A stretch of DNA of 64,000 bases from Meira nashicola (lineage: Eukaryota > Basidiomycota > Exobasidiomycetes > Exobasidiales > Brachybasidiaceae): positions 2,980,519 through 3,044,518 of the forward strand of contig BCJU01000003.1 in assembly GCA_001600355.1 (NCBI GenBank). Reading direction: 5' to 3'. Positions 40,122 to 50,848 of this stretch are shown piece by piece. Numbering within the stretch: position 1 is the stretch's first letter; each line of letters opens with the position of its first letter. A program made the translations under genes and the position numbers. The notes beneath the pieces were generated by a model that saw only the letters and a program-made list of their open reading frames with translations, was not told the origin of the DNA and ran no database searches.

Positions 40122-40233
40122 GAAATATGGTACAAATGAAAGGGATACAGAATTAAAAAGAAAAGCATCGGAATATGGCCTTTTAAAAGGTGTTCTGCCC
40201 AAGATAGGGCGACGTGAAAGTGGGAAATAGGGG

Positions 40234-40257
40234 CGGTCACAGCGTTGAGAGTGGCCG
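40234..40257. repeat. Hairpin with loop AGCGTTGAGA, proximal copy
   Basis: CGGTCAC and GTGGCCG form a 7-bp stem (one T-G pair on the plus strand, one C-A mismatch on the minus strand) around exactly the same 10-nt loop as the distal copy. It lies about 60 bases 3' of the stop codon. Confidence 0.6.
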
Positions 40258-40314
40258 ATAGTGATACAACATAAGGGAAAAAGAGAGGAAATTTGTAGCA
40301 TTTTGAAAAGCAAA

Positions 40315-41427
40315 TCAAGCAATGTGTTGCTCTTCTTTAGTACCTTCAACGAGCCATGGCTTGGTGATATAATTGCGCAAGCTATCAGGCAAAATAATGA
40401 CAACATTTTTACCTTGTTGGCTACCAAAGGATTCATATCCTTCGCCACCTTCTTTCAAGAAGCGCATTGCACCTGCTAAAGCAGCACCACTTGAACCACC
40501 ACACAACAATCCTTCCATACGAATCAATTTACGAGCATAATCAAACGATTCTTCATCGCGTGTTTTGATCCATGAAGAAACTTGTTGTTTGTCCAAAGAT
40601 TTAGGGTCAAAGTCATAACCGATACCTTCAATCTTGTAGGCTCCTGATTCGCCATTTTCCAATTCGTTCAACGAAGCTGGAACGGCAAGAGTAGACCCGA
40701 TTGGATCAACACCCAACACAAACAGATCAGGGTTATGATCAGATTCGCGTAAACGGGTGGCAATTCCACTCACAGTACCACCCGTTCCTATACCGGCAAC
40801 AAGTACATCAACTTTGCCACTGCTAGTGTTCAAATTTGTGACGTGATGACGAGGAGAAGATGAAGGAGTGAGAGGTGCTTGATTTGCACTGACTGCAATG
40901 ACATCATCAATGATTTCTTGAGCAGTAACGCGGTGAGCCAATGGATTGTTAGGATTGTTGTATTGATCCAAGATGTAGGCATTTTCCGTCTCTTCGGCCA
41001 ATCGACGAGCAGTCATGATATTACTACGTGGATCATCCCAAGCTGCTTCAGTAGGTGTTCTGATCACTTCAGCACCCAATGCTTTGAGAGTTGCCACCTT
41101 TTCTGCGCTCATCTTTTCGGGTAAAACGATGATGCATCGATAACCCTTCACGGCGCATGCTAAAGCCAAACCTACACCGGTGTTTCCAGAAGTTGGTTCA
41201 ATGATAACAGTTTTACCTGGTGTGACCAAGCCTTGTTGTTCTGCTTCATCAAGCATACGTGCAGCAATACGATCTTTCACGCTTCCACCTGCATTGAAGT
41301 ATTCACATTTTACCAAAACGTTGCATTGGATACCGTATTCTTGAGGAATTTTGTTCAATCGGATTAAAGGTGTATTACCGACTGCACCGAGTGCATCGTT
41401 GAGAATTCCAGGTTGACGTCCTACCAT
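40315..41427 (-). CDS. CYS4: Cystathionine beta-synthase, catalytic core only
   Basis: A PLP enzyme condensing serine and homocysteine to cystathionine in transsulfuration. 370 residues, intronless. The PLP lysine is K51 in NAGGSVKDRIA; then EPTSGNTGVGLALA (phosphate loop neighbourhood), YRCIIVLPEKMSAEKV, ILDQYNNPNNPLAH and VAGIGTGGTVSGIA. The closing segment is EGIGYDFDP with EGLLCGGSSGAALAG. The residues ERK-type PEKMSAEK and EGIGYDF favour cystathionine beta-synthase over cysteine synthase. It lacks the heme-binding N-terminus of animal enzymes and stops right after NYITKPWLVEG, so it has no C-terminal CBS-domain pair, unlike the yeast enzyme of about 507 residues. A Ser/His insert near residue 195 is unusual. 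The 3' region carries paired hairpins. Confidence 0.88.
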   Translation of the reverse strand: MVGRQPGILNDALGAVGNTPLIRLNKIPQEYGIQCNVLVKCEYFNAGGSVKDRIAARMLDEAEQQGLVTPGKTVIIEPTSGNTGVGLALACAVKGYRCIIVLPEKMSAEKVATLKALGAEVIRTPTEAAWDDPRSNIMTARRLAEETENAYILDQYNNPNNPLAHRVTAQEIIDDVIAVSANQAPLTPSSSPRHHVTNLNTSSGKVDVLVAGIGTGGTVSGIATRLRESDHNPDLFVLGVDPIGSTLAVPASLNELENGESGAYKIEGIGYDFDPKSLDKQQVSSWIKTRDEESFDYARKLIRMEGLLCGGSSGAALAGAMRFLKEGGEGYESFGSQQGKNVVIILPDSLRNYITKPWLVEGTKEEQHIA

Positions 41428-42304
41428 GATGAATGTAGAGAAAGTAAGCTAAGAAAAAGAGGCTGAGAAAATTAACGAGAAAAAAGCGCTGTGCTGAGAG
41501 AGAGAGAGAGAGAGATTATTTGGGGAAAAAGGGGGAGGTTTGTTTATGGCCTGCACGAGTTGGATCGAGCAGGAAGAGATGCCCTGTTGGAGGGCGTTAA
41601 GAATTTGACTGTAAAAGTCAGGTAATTAACCTTGTTAGAGTGATTGAGGTAATCAAAATGATGATGATGGAACAAAAGAGGAAAACAGACAAACGAAAAA
41701 GGGGGTTTATTGATAGGCCCTAGCATAATGCGTATCAACTGTACTTTAATTATTTTGTTTGACAAGTCAAACTTTTGAATTTAAAGGCCCGGATACGCGT
41801 AAAATTGATAAAACGCAATTGGCACGTAGGCTGGCGTGATGGGTATGTAGAACTACGTGTAGAAAGCCCTTGGCAAAACAACAAGCATACGCAAAGATCG
41901 GACACATTCCCGCGGGCATACTAAAGGCTGATTCTACCCATTATGACCGACAGAGATGAGAGTGTGATAATTAGAATGGTATGTATGTACAATGATAAGA
42001 TAAGATGTTATTTAGTCAGAAGAATTGAATGTTGTTCAATCACAGCCACCATAAAAAAGCATTCAAACGATATAAAATTGATGAATATGGCTCCGTCCTT
42101 TACCAACTTTCTATTGTGATGATAGCACGTGTCTAATTGACACACATTTGATCGGAATGCTTGCATCAGTTAAGTTCTAGTAGCGCGTCGACTTCTTCTG
42201 GCTGGCGTGCATTGACAATTTTTTGTGTTCGATGCATGAAGTCTTGGTTAGGAAAAATACATCTTACCTTTTTACTCTGACAAATAATTATACTATACCC
42301 GATC
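41428..42304. other. Divergent spacer, CBS synthase/BAG gene
   Basis: 877 bases between divergent genes with no supported frame. It carries a (GA)n run at 41496-41515, which is a CT tract in the leader of the cystathionine beta-synthase gene. Confidence 0.5.
41496..41515. repeat. (GA)10 microsatellite
   Basis: A perfect 20-base GA dinucleotide run, in the likely 5' leader of the minus-strand synthase gene. Confidence 0.85.
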
Positions 42305-43197
42305 ATGTCTTGGTTTTCACAGCAATGGAACAAGTTCACAGGCCAACCAGATGAAGAGATTGGTCAGCCAATCAAAAGAGTAGAAGTGATTTGGGGAAGG
42401 GAAAGGTGAGTAAGAAAGTATTTATAGACGAGGATGAATGCATGCTAATCGTATCTCATTCATTCCCCGCCGCATATAGATTGATGATACCGATCGATGA
42501 ACAGCTACCCAATCAAGCAACATTACGTCATCTTAAAGAATCTATATCTCATTTCACATCTATTCCTTATGAGCAAGTTAAGCTCATTATGGGAGGATTG
42601 GTCTTGAAGGATGAAAGAGCTCCTCTATCGGCATTCGGAATACGAACAGGTTCAAGGTTACAATTGATTGGAACATCAGGCGGCGTTCCGCTACAGGGTG
42701 ATAGACCAGGAGCGAAACAAAGTGTTTTTGATGAAGGAAGTAGTGGTGGTGCTGGTAAAATGTCAAAAGGTGAAGAATTAGCAAGAAGAAAGAAAGAACG
42801 TGAAGAAGATGTGAGCGAACAAGGACTTTTAAACAGAATAACTGAAACGGTGACTGATGTACGTAAAGATTTGTTGCCGGAAGTGTTGGAATTTGAACAA
42901 TCACCTAAAGAAGCACATTCGCCAACTATGGCATCAACAACAAGTTCACCTTCAGAAGTAGCATCACGTCAAGAAGCTCTGATGAAACAACATAAAAAGC
43001 TATCTGAGCTTTTATTGAGAGCATTATTAGCACTTGATGGCGTAAATGTTAATTCAGAAGAAACACGAAAACGTAGAAAGGAAGCAGTGAAAGAAGTTCA
43101 AGGTTATCTTGATCGAGTGGACGCAACATGGTCACAATTGAAAGAACAATTCAGTTCAGCTTCAAAGTTGCCGAATGGAAAGGCAGCTTTGTCATAA
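42305..43197 (+). CDS. UBL-BAG domain co-chaperone
   Basis: Two exons, 42305-42405 and 42480-43197 (74-nt intron, GTGAGT donor, TGCTAATC branch site), give 272 residues. Exon 1 starts MSWFSQQWNKFTG. The join RVEVIWGRERLMIPID completes a ubiquitin-like fold that continues ATLRHLKESISHFT and LIMGGLVLKDERAPLSAFGI. A Ser/Gly linker follows, then a BAG domain in the last 80 residues (LMKQHKKLSELLLRALLALD ... VKEVQGYLDRVDATWSQLKE). BAG domains bind the Hsp70 ATPase domain and promote nucleotide release; the UBL can link to the proteasome. There is no TM segment, unlike yeast Snl1. An intron-retained frame also exists from a TTG but loses the UBL start. Confidence 0.85.
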
Positions 43198-44779
43198 TGT
43201 AAGACAAATACCAACCCAACCTTGTAATTCGATAAACATAGATGAAGGTCTTGCTAATAGCTTTGTTTATATATTGTTCGATAGTATGCATACTTGAGTC
43301 ATTAAAGATATCTGATAAAGAATTGTTAATCTGTCTTTTCTTGCAAAGAAAGGATGGCTTGCTGACTAAGGGATGAAATATCAAAGCTTATATAATTTTA
43401 TAAACGCGCCTTCCAAGATTTAGCTTGATGTCCACGTTCGCTCTTTTACATCTGTCGTCATAATCAAAAAAACCCGTGAGAAATGAAAATAAAATGCAAA
43501 AAAGAACGAATTGCAGGATCGGAGAAATCGTGTGATGATAAAAAAAATGTAAAGACGATGTGCATGGTACCTTTGCCTAAATTAGCTTCTCTCTTCAGGT
43601 ACCATCTTCGCCAACCGCCGCCACTAAGCGCCCAACGGTCATCAACGCCGCCGATTTGTTATGCATTAGATGCATTTACAATCGCAAGGTGGGGAGAAAT
43701 AAACACCGTAAGTGCATCCATAATAAGCACAATTCCATGAACATCGATCGATTTTATTAAACAAAAAAAAATCAATCATCTTAGCCTACTTCTATCGTAC
43801 CTAAATTGCAATAAAAAGAGGAACCCTTCCTAAAAGGATTATCTCCACCTTTATGTTTCAATGAATTGTAAAAACGTTCCCTAATCCCTTACTTGGCGTC
43901 ATCATTCATGACGATTGATTCAATAATTTATACCTACACAAACGGAATCATAAAAATCTTTTCCAACACAGAGGTACGAATACACATACTTGCCACACTT
44001 AGGAGAAGGTCCGGATGCATTTGATTTAATATGCATGTAGTAGCGTATTTTACAACCTGTTCCAGTAAGTACTGTTGTGCGTTGTCTATCTCATAACCAA
44101 AGCCCGCCGCCGTCCTTTTGCCCGTTTTGTTGTAAAGAAAACGCGTCTTACTGACACAAATACAAAAACGCCGGTTATTGCGTACGGACGCTAATTATCC
44201 GTGGGCACATTTTCTGTTCTTTCGGTAATCATATTCCAGATCGGGCATTATACAGACGGCTACAATTTTCCTTCGCAAAAAATAAATAAAATAAAAAAAG
44301 TCCAACAAGGATAGGCAGATGAGGTGTCATGTTTTTCTGTGTAATCCGAAAATTCAAGAATTTCTTCATCACTTTTTAATTTTTTTAAAACAAGCTTAAA
44401 ATGCTTTCTTTTCTGCATGTTTGTACATGATGCATTCAATTCATAATTTTGCATTTGATCTGTTCTGATGCATTAAATACTTTTTCATCTGTCTCGGTGG
44501 GACATTCGGTGAAACGAGCCAACGAGAAACTCTCCAGGGAAGAGGTTTGTTCCGATCGGTGATTGTAAATATGTACATACTCTGGTGCGGTTCATTGTAT
44601 ACAATTGGAAAACTCTCCTGAAAACGTTCTAGATCAAGGAGTAAAATTATCAATCCCCCCTTTTGCTTTCCTAACCATCATCACATTATCGATTGGTCAT
44701 TCTGATACATTGACAGGCTCTTGTATCTTCAAGGCATAACAGTGGGTTCATCAACGCGTGTCCCTACTCCTTTTTCAAC
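43198..44779. other. Long spacer upstream of phosphate transporter
   Basis: 1.58 kb with no supportable gene; open frames are short and antisense ones lack family features. I found no CACGTG-type phosphate-control element on reading. A TTGACAG just before the transporter start might be the acceptor of a 5'-UTR intron. Confidence 0.45.
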
Positions 44780-46852
44780 ATGGCCGATTCAATCGAAAAA
44801 GTTGACACAAGACCGCACTATTCTCCTGCAAAGGAATCAGAAAGCGGTCCAAGCAATTCAGGTGTTTCATCATCAAGTGATGCAGAAACACAAACGCACG
44901 GTGGATCTTTGAATGATAGACAACAAGCAACTTTAGATTCAATCTTGTTTCCCGCTGATTCTTACACAGCCGGAACGCATACATATTGGGCTGATTTACC
45001 TTTTTGGCAAAAAACAAAATGGATTAACAAACAAAGTAACGATGAAGCAAAACGTGAATTAGGCACAATCGGACGTATGTTCAAAGAAGATCCTTTAAGC
45101 CCCATAAATGCATACTTTTCTAATTATGTAGTTACAGGTATGGGTCTTTTGGTAGAAGGATACGTTTTATTCTCTGTTGGAAATTTAACAACTCTCTTCA
45201 AAGCCGTTTGGCCAAATTGTTGGGGAAGCGCAAAACCAAGACAATGTGATTCTCAATGGATTCATGCTGTTGATTATCTCGAAATTGTTGGTATTATTTT
45301 CGGTCAAATTTTGGTCGGTATTGAAGGAGATTGGATCGGTCGTAGATTCGGAATGGTACAAGATGCTTTGGTAATGACTTTGGGTAGTGTTATGTTGACT
45401 GCAATGTGGGGTACATCCTTGAACGGATGGGTTATCTGTTATGCTTGGTCTTTGTTTATCTATGGTATCGGTGTTGGAGGTGAATATCCAATGACTTCAA
45501 CTAGAGCTATGGAAGGAAGTGGAACAGGAGCAGCTGCAACTACAGGTGATCGTATGCATCGTGGAAGAAAGGTAGCTTTAGCATTCACTATGCAAGGTTG
45601 GGGTCAATTGTTGAATCAAGGTGTCTTGCTTATTCTCTTGCTCATCTTCCATGGCAGTTTAGACGCACCTTTCAGCAAAACCAGTACCCAGTACGTCTTC
45701 CGTGTCTCTTTCGGTATTATCATCCTTCCAACTTTGTATTTGGCTTATTTGCGTTATTACAAGATGAAATATACAGACCGTGCATTGAATCAAGCAAAGA
45801 GCAAAGCAAAGAACACTTCCGGTTACAGTTGGTCAACACTCAAATTGGCAGGTGGACATTATTGGCATCGTATGGTTGGAACTGCATTCGTTTGGTTTAT
45901 CAATGATGTTTTATTCTACGGTTCAAAGATTTTCTCTGGTGTTTTCATCGCTCAAATCACAGGTTCTACCGGTCCTTCATCTTTAAAGACAAATTGGTTG
46001 TACAATTTGCTTAATGTCGGTATCAGTTTGGTAGGATATTATCTTGGTGCGCTTTTGATCGATCACAAACAATATGGACGTAAATGGATGCAAACAAATG
46101 GTTTGTTAGTCATTGGTGTAATCTTTGCTATTTGTGCAGGTGCATGGGACACATTCGTCAAACCAGGTCCTCCCACAAAAGCATTCATGGCATTATACTT
46201 TTTGAGTTCATTCTTCACTCAATTTGGACCAAACGTTACCTCTTTCTTGTTGGCAGCTGAGGTATACCCAGCAGTTGTTCGTAGTACAGCTCACGGATTG
46301 AGTGCAGCTTCGGGTAAAGCTGGAGCATTGATGGTCGCTGTGCTGTATAATTACATCGATAATCGTACAAAGTTCTTTGTCGTCTTCCCTTTCGGTTTTG
46401 CAGGCGCTTTATTCACCCTCATCTTTGTTCCGGACGTGACAAGTTTGGATTTACGTGAACAAGAAAGATATTATCAATACGTTTTAGAAGGTCGTCAAAA
46501 TGAATATCACGGCGTTGCCGTTCATCCTCGACATCTTTCATTATGGGAAAGAGTGGTCCTTAAACGTCATTTGAACTATGACCCTGAAAAGGATCACGTT
46601 CAAAAGATTAACGAATTACGTAAATTATACGAAGATACGAAAGCAGAAGAAGTTTCAACTGAAAAAGGAGGTGAAGGTAAAGGTAAAGAAGCACTAAGTG
46701 ATGATCAAAGAATGTTATTGGATTACGAATTGGATAGCTTCTTTGCTAATGAGGAAAAGTTGCGTGGTTATCTTACTAGGAATACCGGCACCGGTAACGG
46801 CAATCGTGGACATGAAAGCAAACTGGCCAATCTGGAAAGCAAATTGGGCTAA
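44780..46852 (+). CDS. PHO84-like phosphate transporter (MFS)
   Basis: 690 residues, intronless, 12 predicted TM helices with a cytosolic loop after helix 6. The phosphate:H+ symporter family signature GIGVGGEYPMTSTRAMEGSG is present after the sixth-helix region, together with IEGDWIGRRFGMVQDALVMT and, in the second half, FLLAAEVYPAVVRSTAHGLS. The N-terminal 90 residues and the C-terminal 120 residues are charged and cytosolic, longer than in yeast Pho84 (587 residues). It is expected in the plasma membrane, importing inorganic phosphate or a related phosphoester; the GIT1 glycerophosphodiester group is the main alternative. The ATG at 44780 is the first in the frame. Confidence 0.88.
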   Translation: MADSIEKVDTRPHYSPAKESESGPSNSGVSSSSDAETQTHGGSLNDRQQATLDSILFPADSYTAGTHTYWADLPFWQKTKWINKQSNDEAKRELGTIGRMFKEDPLSPINAYFSNYVVTGMGLLVEGYVLFSVGNLTTLFKAVWPNCWGSAKPRQCDSQWIHAVDYLEIVGIIFGQILVGIEGDWIGRRFGMVQDALVMTLGSVMLTAMWGTSLNGWVICYAWSLFIYGIGVGGEYPMTSTRAMEGSGTGAAATTGDRMHRGRKVALAFTMQGWGQLLNQGVLLILLLIFHGSLDAPFSKTSTQYVFRVSFGIIILPTLYLAYLRYYKMKYTDRALNQAKSKAKNTSGYSWSTLKLAGGHYWHRMVGTAFVWFINDVLFYGSKIFSGVFIAQITGSTGPSSLKTNWLYNLLNVGISLVGYYLGALLIDHKQYGRKWMQTNGLLVIGVIFAICAGAWDTFVKPGPPTKAFMALYFLSSFFTQFGPNVTSFLLAAEVYPAVVRSTAHGLSAASGKAGALMVAVLYNYIDNRTKFFVVFPFGFAGALFTLIFVPDVTSLDLREQERYYQYVLEGRQNEYHGVAVHPRHLSLWERVVLKRHLNYDPEKDHVQKINELRKLYEDTKAEEVSTEKGGEGKGKEALSDDQRMLLDYELDSFFANEEKLRGYLTRNTGTGNGNRGHESKLANLESKLG

Positions 46853-47065
46853 ATATTCTCATCTTTTCTCACACCATATCATAAATACGTAATTGTATAT
46901 GAGCGAATTCAAATCGCTCCTTGTTTTTTTCCCGCTATATAGTATAATTTGCATTAATGACTAATTGTGCCTGCATTGCGTTTGACTGTGTGATTCTTCG
47001 TCTATAAATTATGGTTAAATTTTATGTATCTATCCTACAAGAGCATTAATTTAATCTAATCTAAT

Positions 47066-48149
47066 TTAATTTTCAAATGGAGGTAATCCCCATTGTTCAG
47101 GTTTGAAATCTTCAAGAGAGGATAATGTTTGAGTTGGATGTAAATCTTCTCCATCATTTTTTAGCAATGCAGCCAACTGAAGGATAAAAGAAGAAGTCAG
47201 CATGAGAGCACCTGTGACTTATCAAACATTCACTTACATTCGGATCGGGAACCCAAACGACTTTCATGCCTGCTGCTTTGGCTGCTTGAACTCCAGGTTT
47301 AGCATCTTCAAAAACGAGAAAATGTGATTCTTTTCCATTTAAAGTTCCATCAAATTCTTCACCTAATTGTCTTACTCCTTCTTTTTCACCTAAACCTTCC
47401 CTAGCAGCTAAAAGGAAAACATCAGGAAAAGGTTTTCCGCGTGATAAACGTTCGTCGTCACCACAAATGATTCGATCGCCGAAATGTTTAAAAATGTCTT
47501 GGTTATTGCTTGATTTGATTTCGTCTGTGAGAGTCAAGAGAAAAAAATTATGTGAGCGACTTCAAAAATATAAGTGGAATGGTATGAATACGTACAATTC
47601 TTTCTCTTTGATCCCGTAGCAAGACATATAGGTACATTATGTTTTGCTAAATGTTGAACCAAACGAACAGCTCCTGGCATAGGTTTAACTTTACTAAAAT
47701 ATTCATCTAAACTCATATTACGATCCGATAAAAATGAATCAATAGTGAAAGGGCATTCAGCTGCAAATAAAGAACCCTTCTGTTTCTCTTCTTCGGTTGG
47801 TGGCCAAATGGATGATAATAAAATTTCAGTTGCTTTTCTCTCAGGTGTTCCCATTATTCGACTTTTGATTTCCCACGTTTGTTCTTTGCCGTATGGTGCT
47901 AAAATCTTATTCACAACAATCGTATAAACCTATTTGAAATGTACTAAAATTAGCAATTCGTTCAATTCAAAGACTTTTTATACGCACAATTTCACTATCG
48001 ATCAAAAGGCCGTCCATCTAAAAACAAACAAAGAAGAAGAAGAAATGGTGAACAAACTAGGTAGAGTGTCTTCTCTCTCTAAATACCGTAAATCTCACAT
48101 CAAAAAGGACCCCTTTGATATCTCCAAGCTTTTCTGTTGAGGAAGACAT
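47066..48149 (-). CDS. HAD-family phosphatase (PUDP/HDHD1-like)
   Basis: Five exons: 48149-48099, 48017-47988 (30 nt), 47929-47596, 47524-47238 and 47176-47066, giving 270 residues. All joins keep frame. Exons 1 and 2 build motif [15 protein letters not shown] (DxD nucleophile). Exon 3 carries motif [14 protein letters not shown]. Exon 4 carries the Lys motif [13 protein letters not shown] and the acidic motif [19 protein letters not shown]. Exon 5 ends [17 protein letters not shown]. The order and the closing segment closely match pseudouridine-5'-phosphatase of animals (HDHD1/PUDP) and related fungal phosphatases. The substrate remains uncertain; sugar phosphates are possible. It is the most intron-dense gene in the window and is divergent from ABP1. 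Confidence 0.85.
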
Positions 48150-48453
48150 GATGAATATTGATGACGGTCAAAGAGAAGATGAAAAAGTTCAATTTACCCC
48201 CCACGTTGATAACTTCTTTTGAGCGAGTCATTGCTTTACTGCAGCTACAAGCTTTACGCCCTTGTCTTTGAACGTGTCTGATTGTGTGCAGTGTATGCTT
48301 GTTTATGCGGAGAAAATTGTCCAGCGCACGCACCCAGCGCAGCGCACAGCCATCCTCCTCGCACGGTTAATATAAAACTTTGCACAGAAGCTTGGATGGA
48401 TGTTGATTGATTCGTCTTTTGTGTCTACCATTACGGCTTTTTGGTAAAAAAAA
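48150..48453. promoter_or_regulatory. Divergent HAD/ABP1 promoter region
   Basis: 304 bases between divergent starts. It carries CCAGCGCACGCACCCAGCGC and the motif copy at 48335-48350, giving three CAGCGCA units in about 30 bases. Confidence 0.5.
48335..48350. repeat. CAGCGCAGCGC motif, copy 4
   Basis: CAGCGCAGCGCACAGC lies in the HAD/ABP1 divergent promoter, with a further CAGCGCAC unit 13 bases upstream. Confidence 0.5.
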
Positions 48454-50392
48454 ATGTCATTACAGGTAAACCTTTCAAGTCCAGATATCAAATCGGCTTA
48501 TGATGCCGTATTGAATGGAACACAAGATTATTTATTGCTTACATACGAAAAAGGAACGAATGATTTGAAAGTACAAGAATTAGAAAAAGGTTCATTAGAA
48601 GATGCTCTTTTCGAATTTAATTCAGGTAAAATTCAATATGGCTTCGTTCGCGTAATCGATCCAAATTCTCAATTACCAAAATTCGTTTTAATCAATTGGT
48701 GTGGAGAAGGTGTTCCAGAGACCAGAAAAGGAATCTTTGCAACTCATAGCGCTGCAGTCGGACAATATCTAAAAAATTATCACGTTAGCATCAATGTTCG
48801 TAGGGAAGATGATCTCGATGCTAAATCTATCATGCGTAAAGTGACAGATAGTAGTGGAAGCAAATATTCTGCTGCAGGACAGAGCGCTAACACACAAAGT
48901 GGTGGTCGTATCGAAGCTGTTGGATCAACGTACAAGCCAATAGGTGCACCAGATATTGCTGCATTACGTGCAGGTGCCAAAAAAGATGTCATTCAACCCG
49001 TTGGAACAGCATACAAGCCCGCTCGTGAAGAGCTTTCTAATATTCGCTCTGCGCCTTCCAGTACTCCTTCTGTACCAGATGCTCCTCGTCCTGTTGCACA
49101 ACCTGCAGCACCCGCTCCTCCACCAGCGCCAGCAGCAGCAGCACCTGCTTCTCAATCATTGCCAAGAGCACCTACAGTCGGTGGCATTGTCGGAAGCGTA
49201 TCACAACCACCTCCCGCTGCCCCTCCTGCGCCTGCTCCTACTCCAGCTACCCCTGCTGCTCCCGTACCATCCAAGCCAGCAGAAGATGATCGGATCAGAC
49301 CCGTTGGAACAGCATACGAACCTGTCAAATTAGGCAAGCCAGGTAAATTGGGCAATCGATTCCCATTCGGTGGTGCACAAGAGAGTACGCCAGCACCTGC
49401 ACCTGTACCTAGAGCTAGCGGAGGAGGATTGACATGGTCTCAAAGACAAGAAAAAGCAAAGAAAGAAAGGGAAGAAGAAGAAGAACGTGCTAGAACAGCA
49501 GCTGTCAAAGCTGCCGGTGTTGGTGTAGGAGCAGGAGCAGTAGCCGTAGGAGCAGCTGGAATCGGAGCAGTAGCAGCAAGAGATGATGATATACCTGCTC
49601 CACCTCCACCACCTCCAGGACCTCCTGCTGCAGCTTCCAACGATGATGATATCGCTGCCGTTACAGATAGTCTACAGAGGACCAAATTGGATGAAGGTAC
49701 AGCAGAAGCATTGGCTAAACCCAGTGGAGCAGAAGGGCAATTACGCGCAGTCGCAGTGTACGAATACAGTGCAACTGAAGATAACGAAATTTCATTTGCA
49801 GAAGGTGATACGATCACAGGTATTCAACAAGTGGATGAAGGATGGTGGAGCGGTATTGCTCCTAATGGTCAAGAAGGATTGTTCCCTGCAACTTATGTCG
49901 AATTGATTGAAGGAGCTGCACCAGAACCAGAGCCGGAAGCCGATATTCCCCCTCCACCACCACCACCGCCACCGCCAGCTGCGGCAGCCGCACCAGCGCC
50001 AGTAGCAGAAGATGATGTACCCCCACCACCTCCGCCACCTCCACCGCCACCACCAGGACCTGGAGCTGCCGTTCCTGTCGCTGCTCCTGCCGCACCACCT
50101 GCTCCACCAGCTCCTCCAGCTCCTGATCCAGCAGCAGGACATTATTGTATCGCTCAATACGATTATGAAGCAGCAGAAGATAACGAATTAGCATTCAATG
50201 AAGGTGATAAGATTATCAATATCGAATTCGCAAGTGAAGAATGGTGGAGTGGAACACATGAAGTCACTGGCATGACCGGATTATTCCCAGCTGTGAGTTT
50301 TACCAAATATTTTACTGATTAAGATTAGCAGAGCTGACAATTTTTCACACCCTACCTCCTCTTAACAGAATTATGTCGAATTACACGAATGA
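48454..50392 (+). CDS. ABP1: Actin-binding protein ABP1 (ADF-H, proline-rich, two SH3)
   Basis: Cortical actin patch protein linking actin, Arp2/3 and endocytic factors. Two exons, 48454-50292 and 50369-50392, give 620 residues. An ADF/cofilin-homology domain fills residues 1-135 (SSPDIKSAYDAVLNG ... INWCGEGVPETRKGIFATH). A linker with three VGTAYKP-type repeats and polyproline follows, then SH3-1 (AVAVYEYSATEDNEISFAEG) and SH3-2 (CIAQYDYEAAEDNELAFNEG). The last exon is only 24 nt and supplies NYVELHE, which completes the second SH3 (LFPANYVEL). Reading through the intron would replace this with VSFTKYFTD. The long polyproline blocks before each SH3 fit profilin or SH3 partners. Confidence 0.93.
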
Positions 50393-50848
50393 TTTTGTAG
50401 ATATGTACCGTATGAATTTGGACGAGAAATGAAGCTTTTTACATTGTGCCTCACGACATCTCATAGAATTCGCTCCCCCGCACTGCTAATGGCACAGCGC
50501 GACGTGTAAAACGTGAAAGGCGGTCGAATACTTTGAACATGCATAAATATCCGAATGAGTGATTTAGTGCATCATTTCAGTTTTTCCGCCTGGACCGGTT
50601 GTGTTGATTTTACACACAGCCGGTATTCAGGCGAAAGAGCGGTACAACTGCATTTGTGTTTTTTTAAGTACGCGGGGCAAGGTTATGAACTTGTGTTTAT
50701 GACAAAGTTTGTATATACACATCTTCCATCATCACAAAGGGCGTCTCAGGTAGGCATCAAGGAGGAAAAGACGAAGCATAGTCAGACGCAAGCCTACCCA
50801 TTATTTCTCTCTCTCTTTCTTCGTCTTTTTCTTGGAATCTTTGCAAAG
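50393..50848. other. Spacer between ABP1 and PXMP4 genes
   Basis: 456 bases with no supportable gene. It includes a GGCACAGCGCGACGTG string near 50491 (a partial relative of the CAGCGC motif) and a CT-rich leader just before the next ATG. Confidence 0.45.

Larger units (their letters stand above)
39899..40314. other. Spacer with paired hairpins, 3' of cystathionine beta-synthase
   Basis: 416 bases between the bZIP start and the stop of the cystathionine beta-synthase gene, both on the minus strand. It contains the two hairpins listed below and a single GCAGCGCG at 40013-40020. No gene is seen. Confidence 0.5.

Noticed and set aside
40086..40448. 120-residue minus-strand frame overlapping the 3' end of the synthase gene
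   Set aside because: It shows no CBS-domain features and overlaps the gene in another frame.
42391..42480. Alternative TTG-initiated frame through the BAG gene intron
   Set aside because: The spliced model from the ATG at 42305 restores a complete ubiquitin-like domain.
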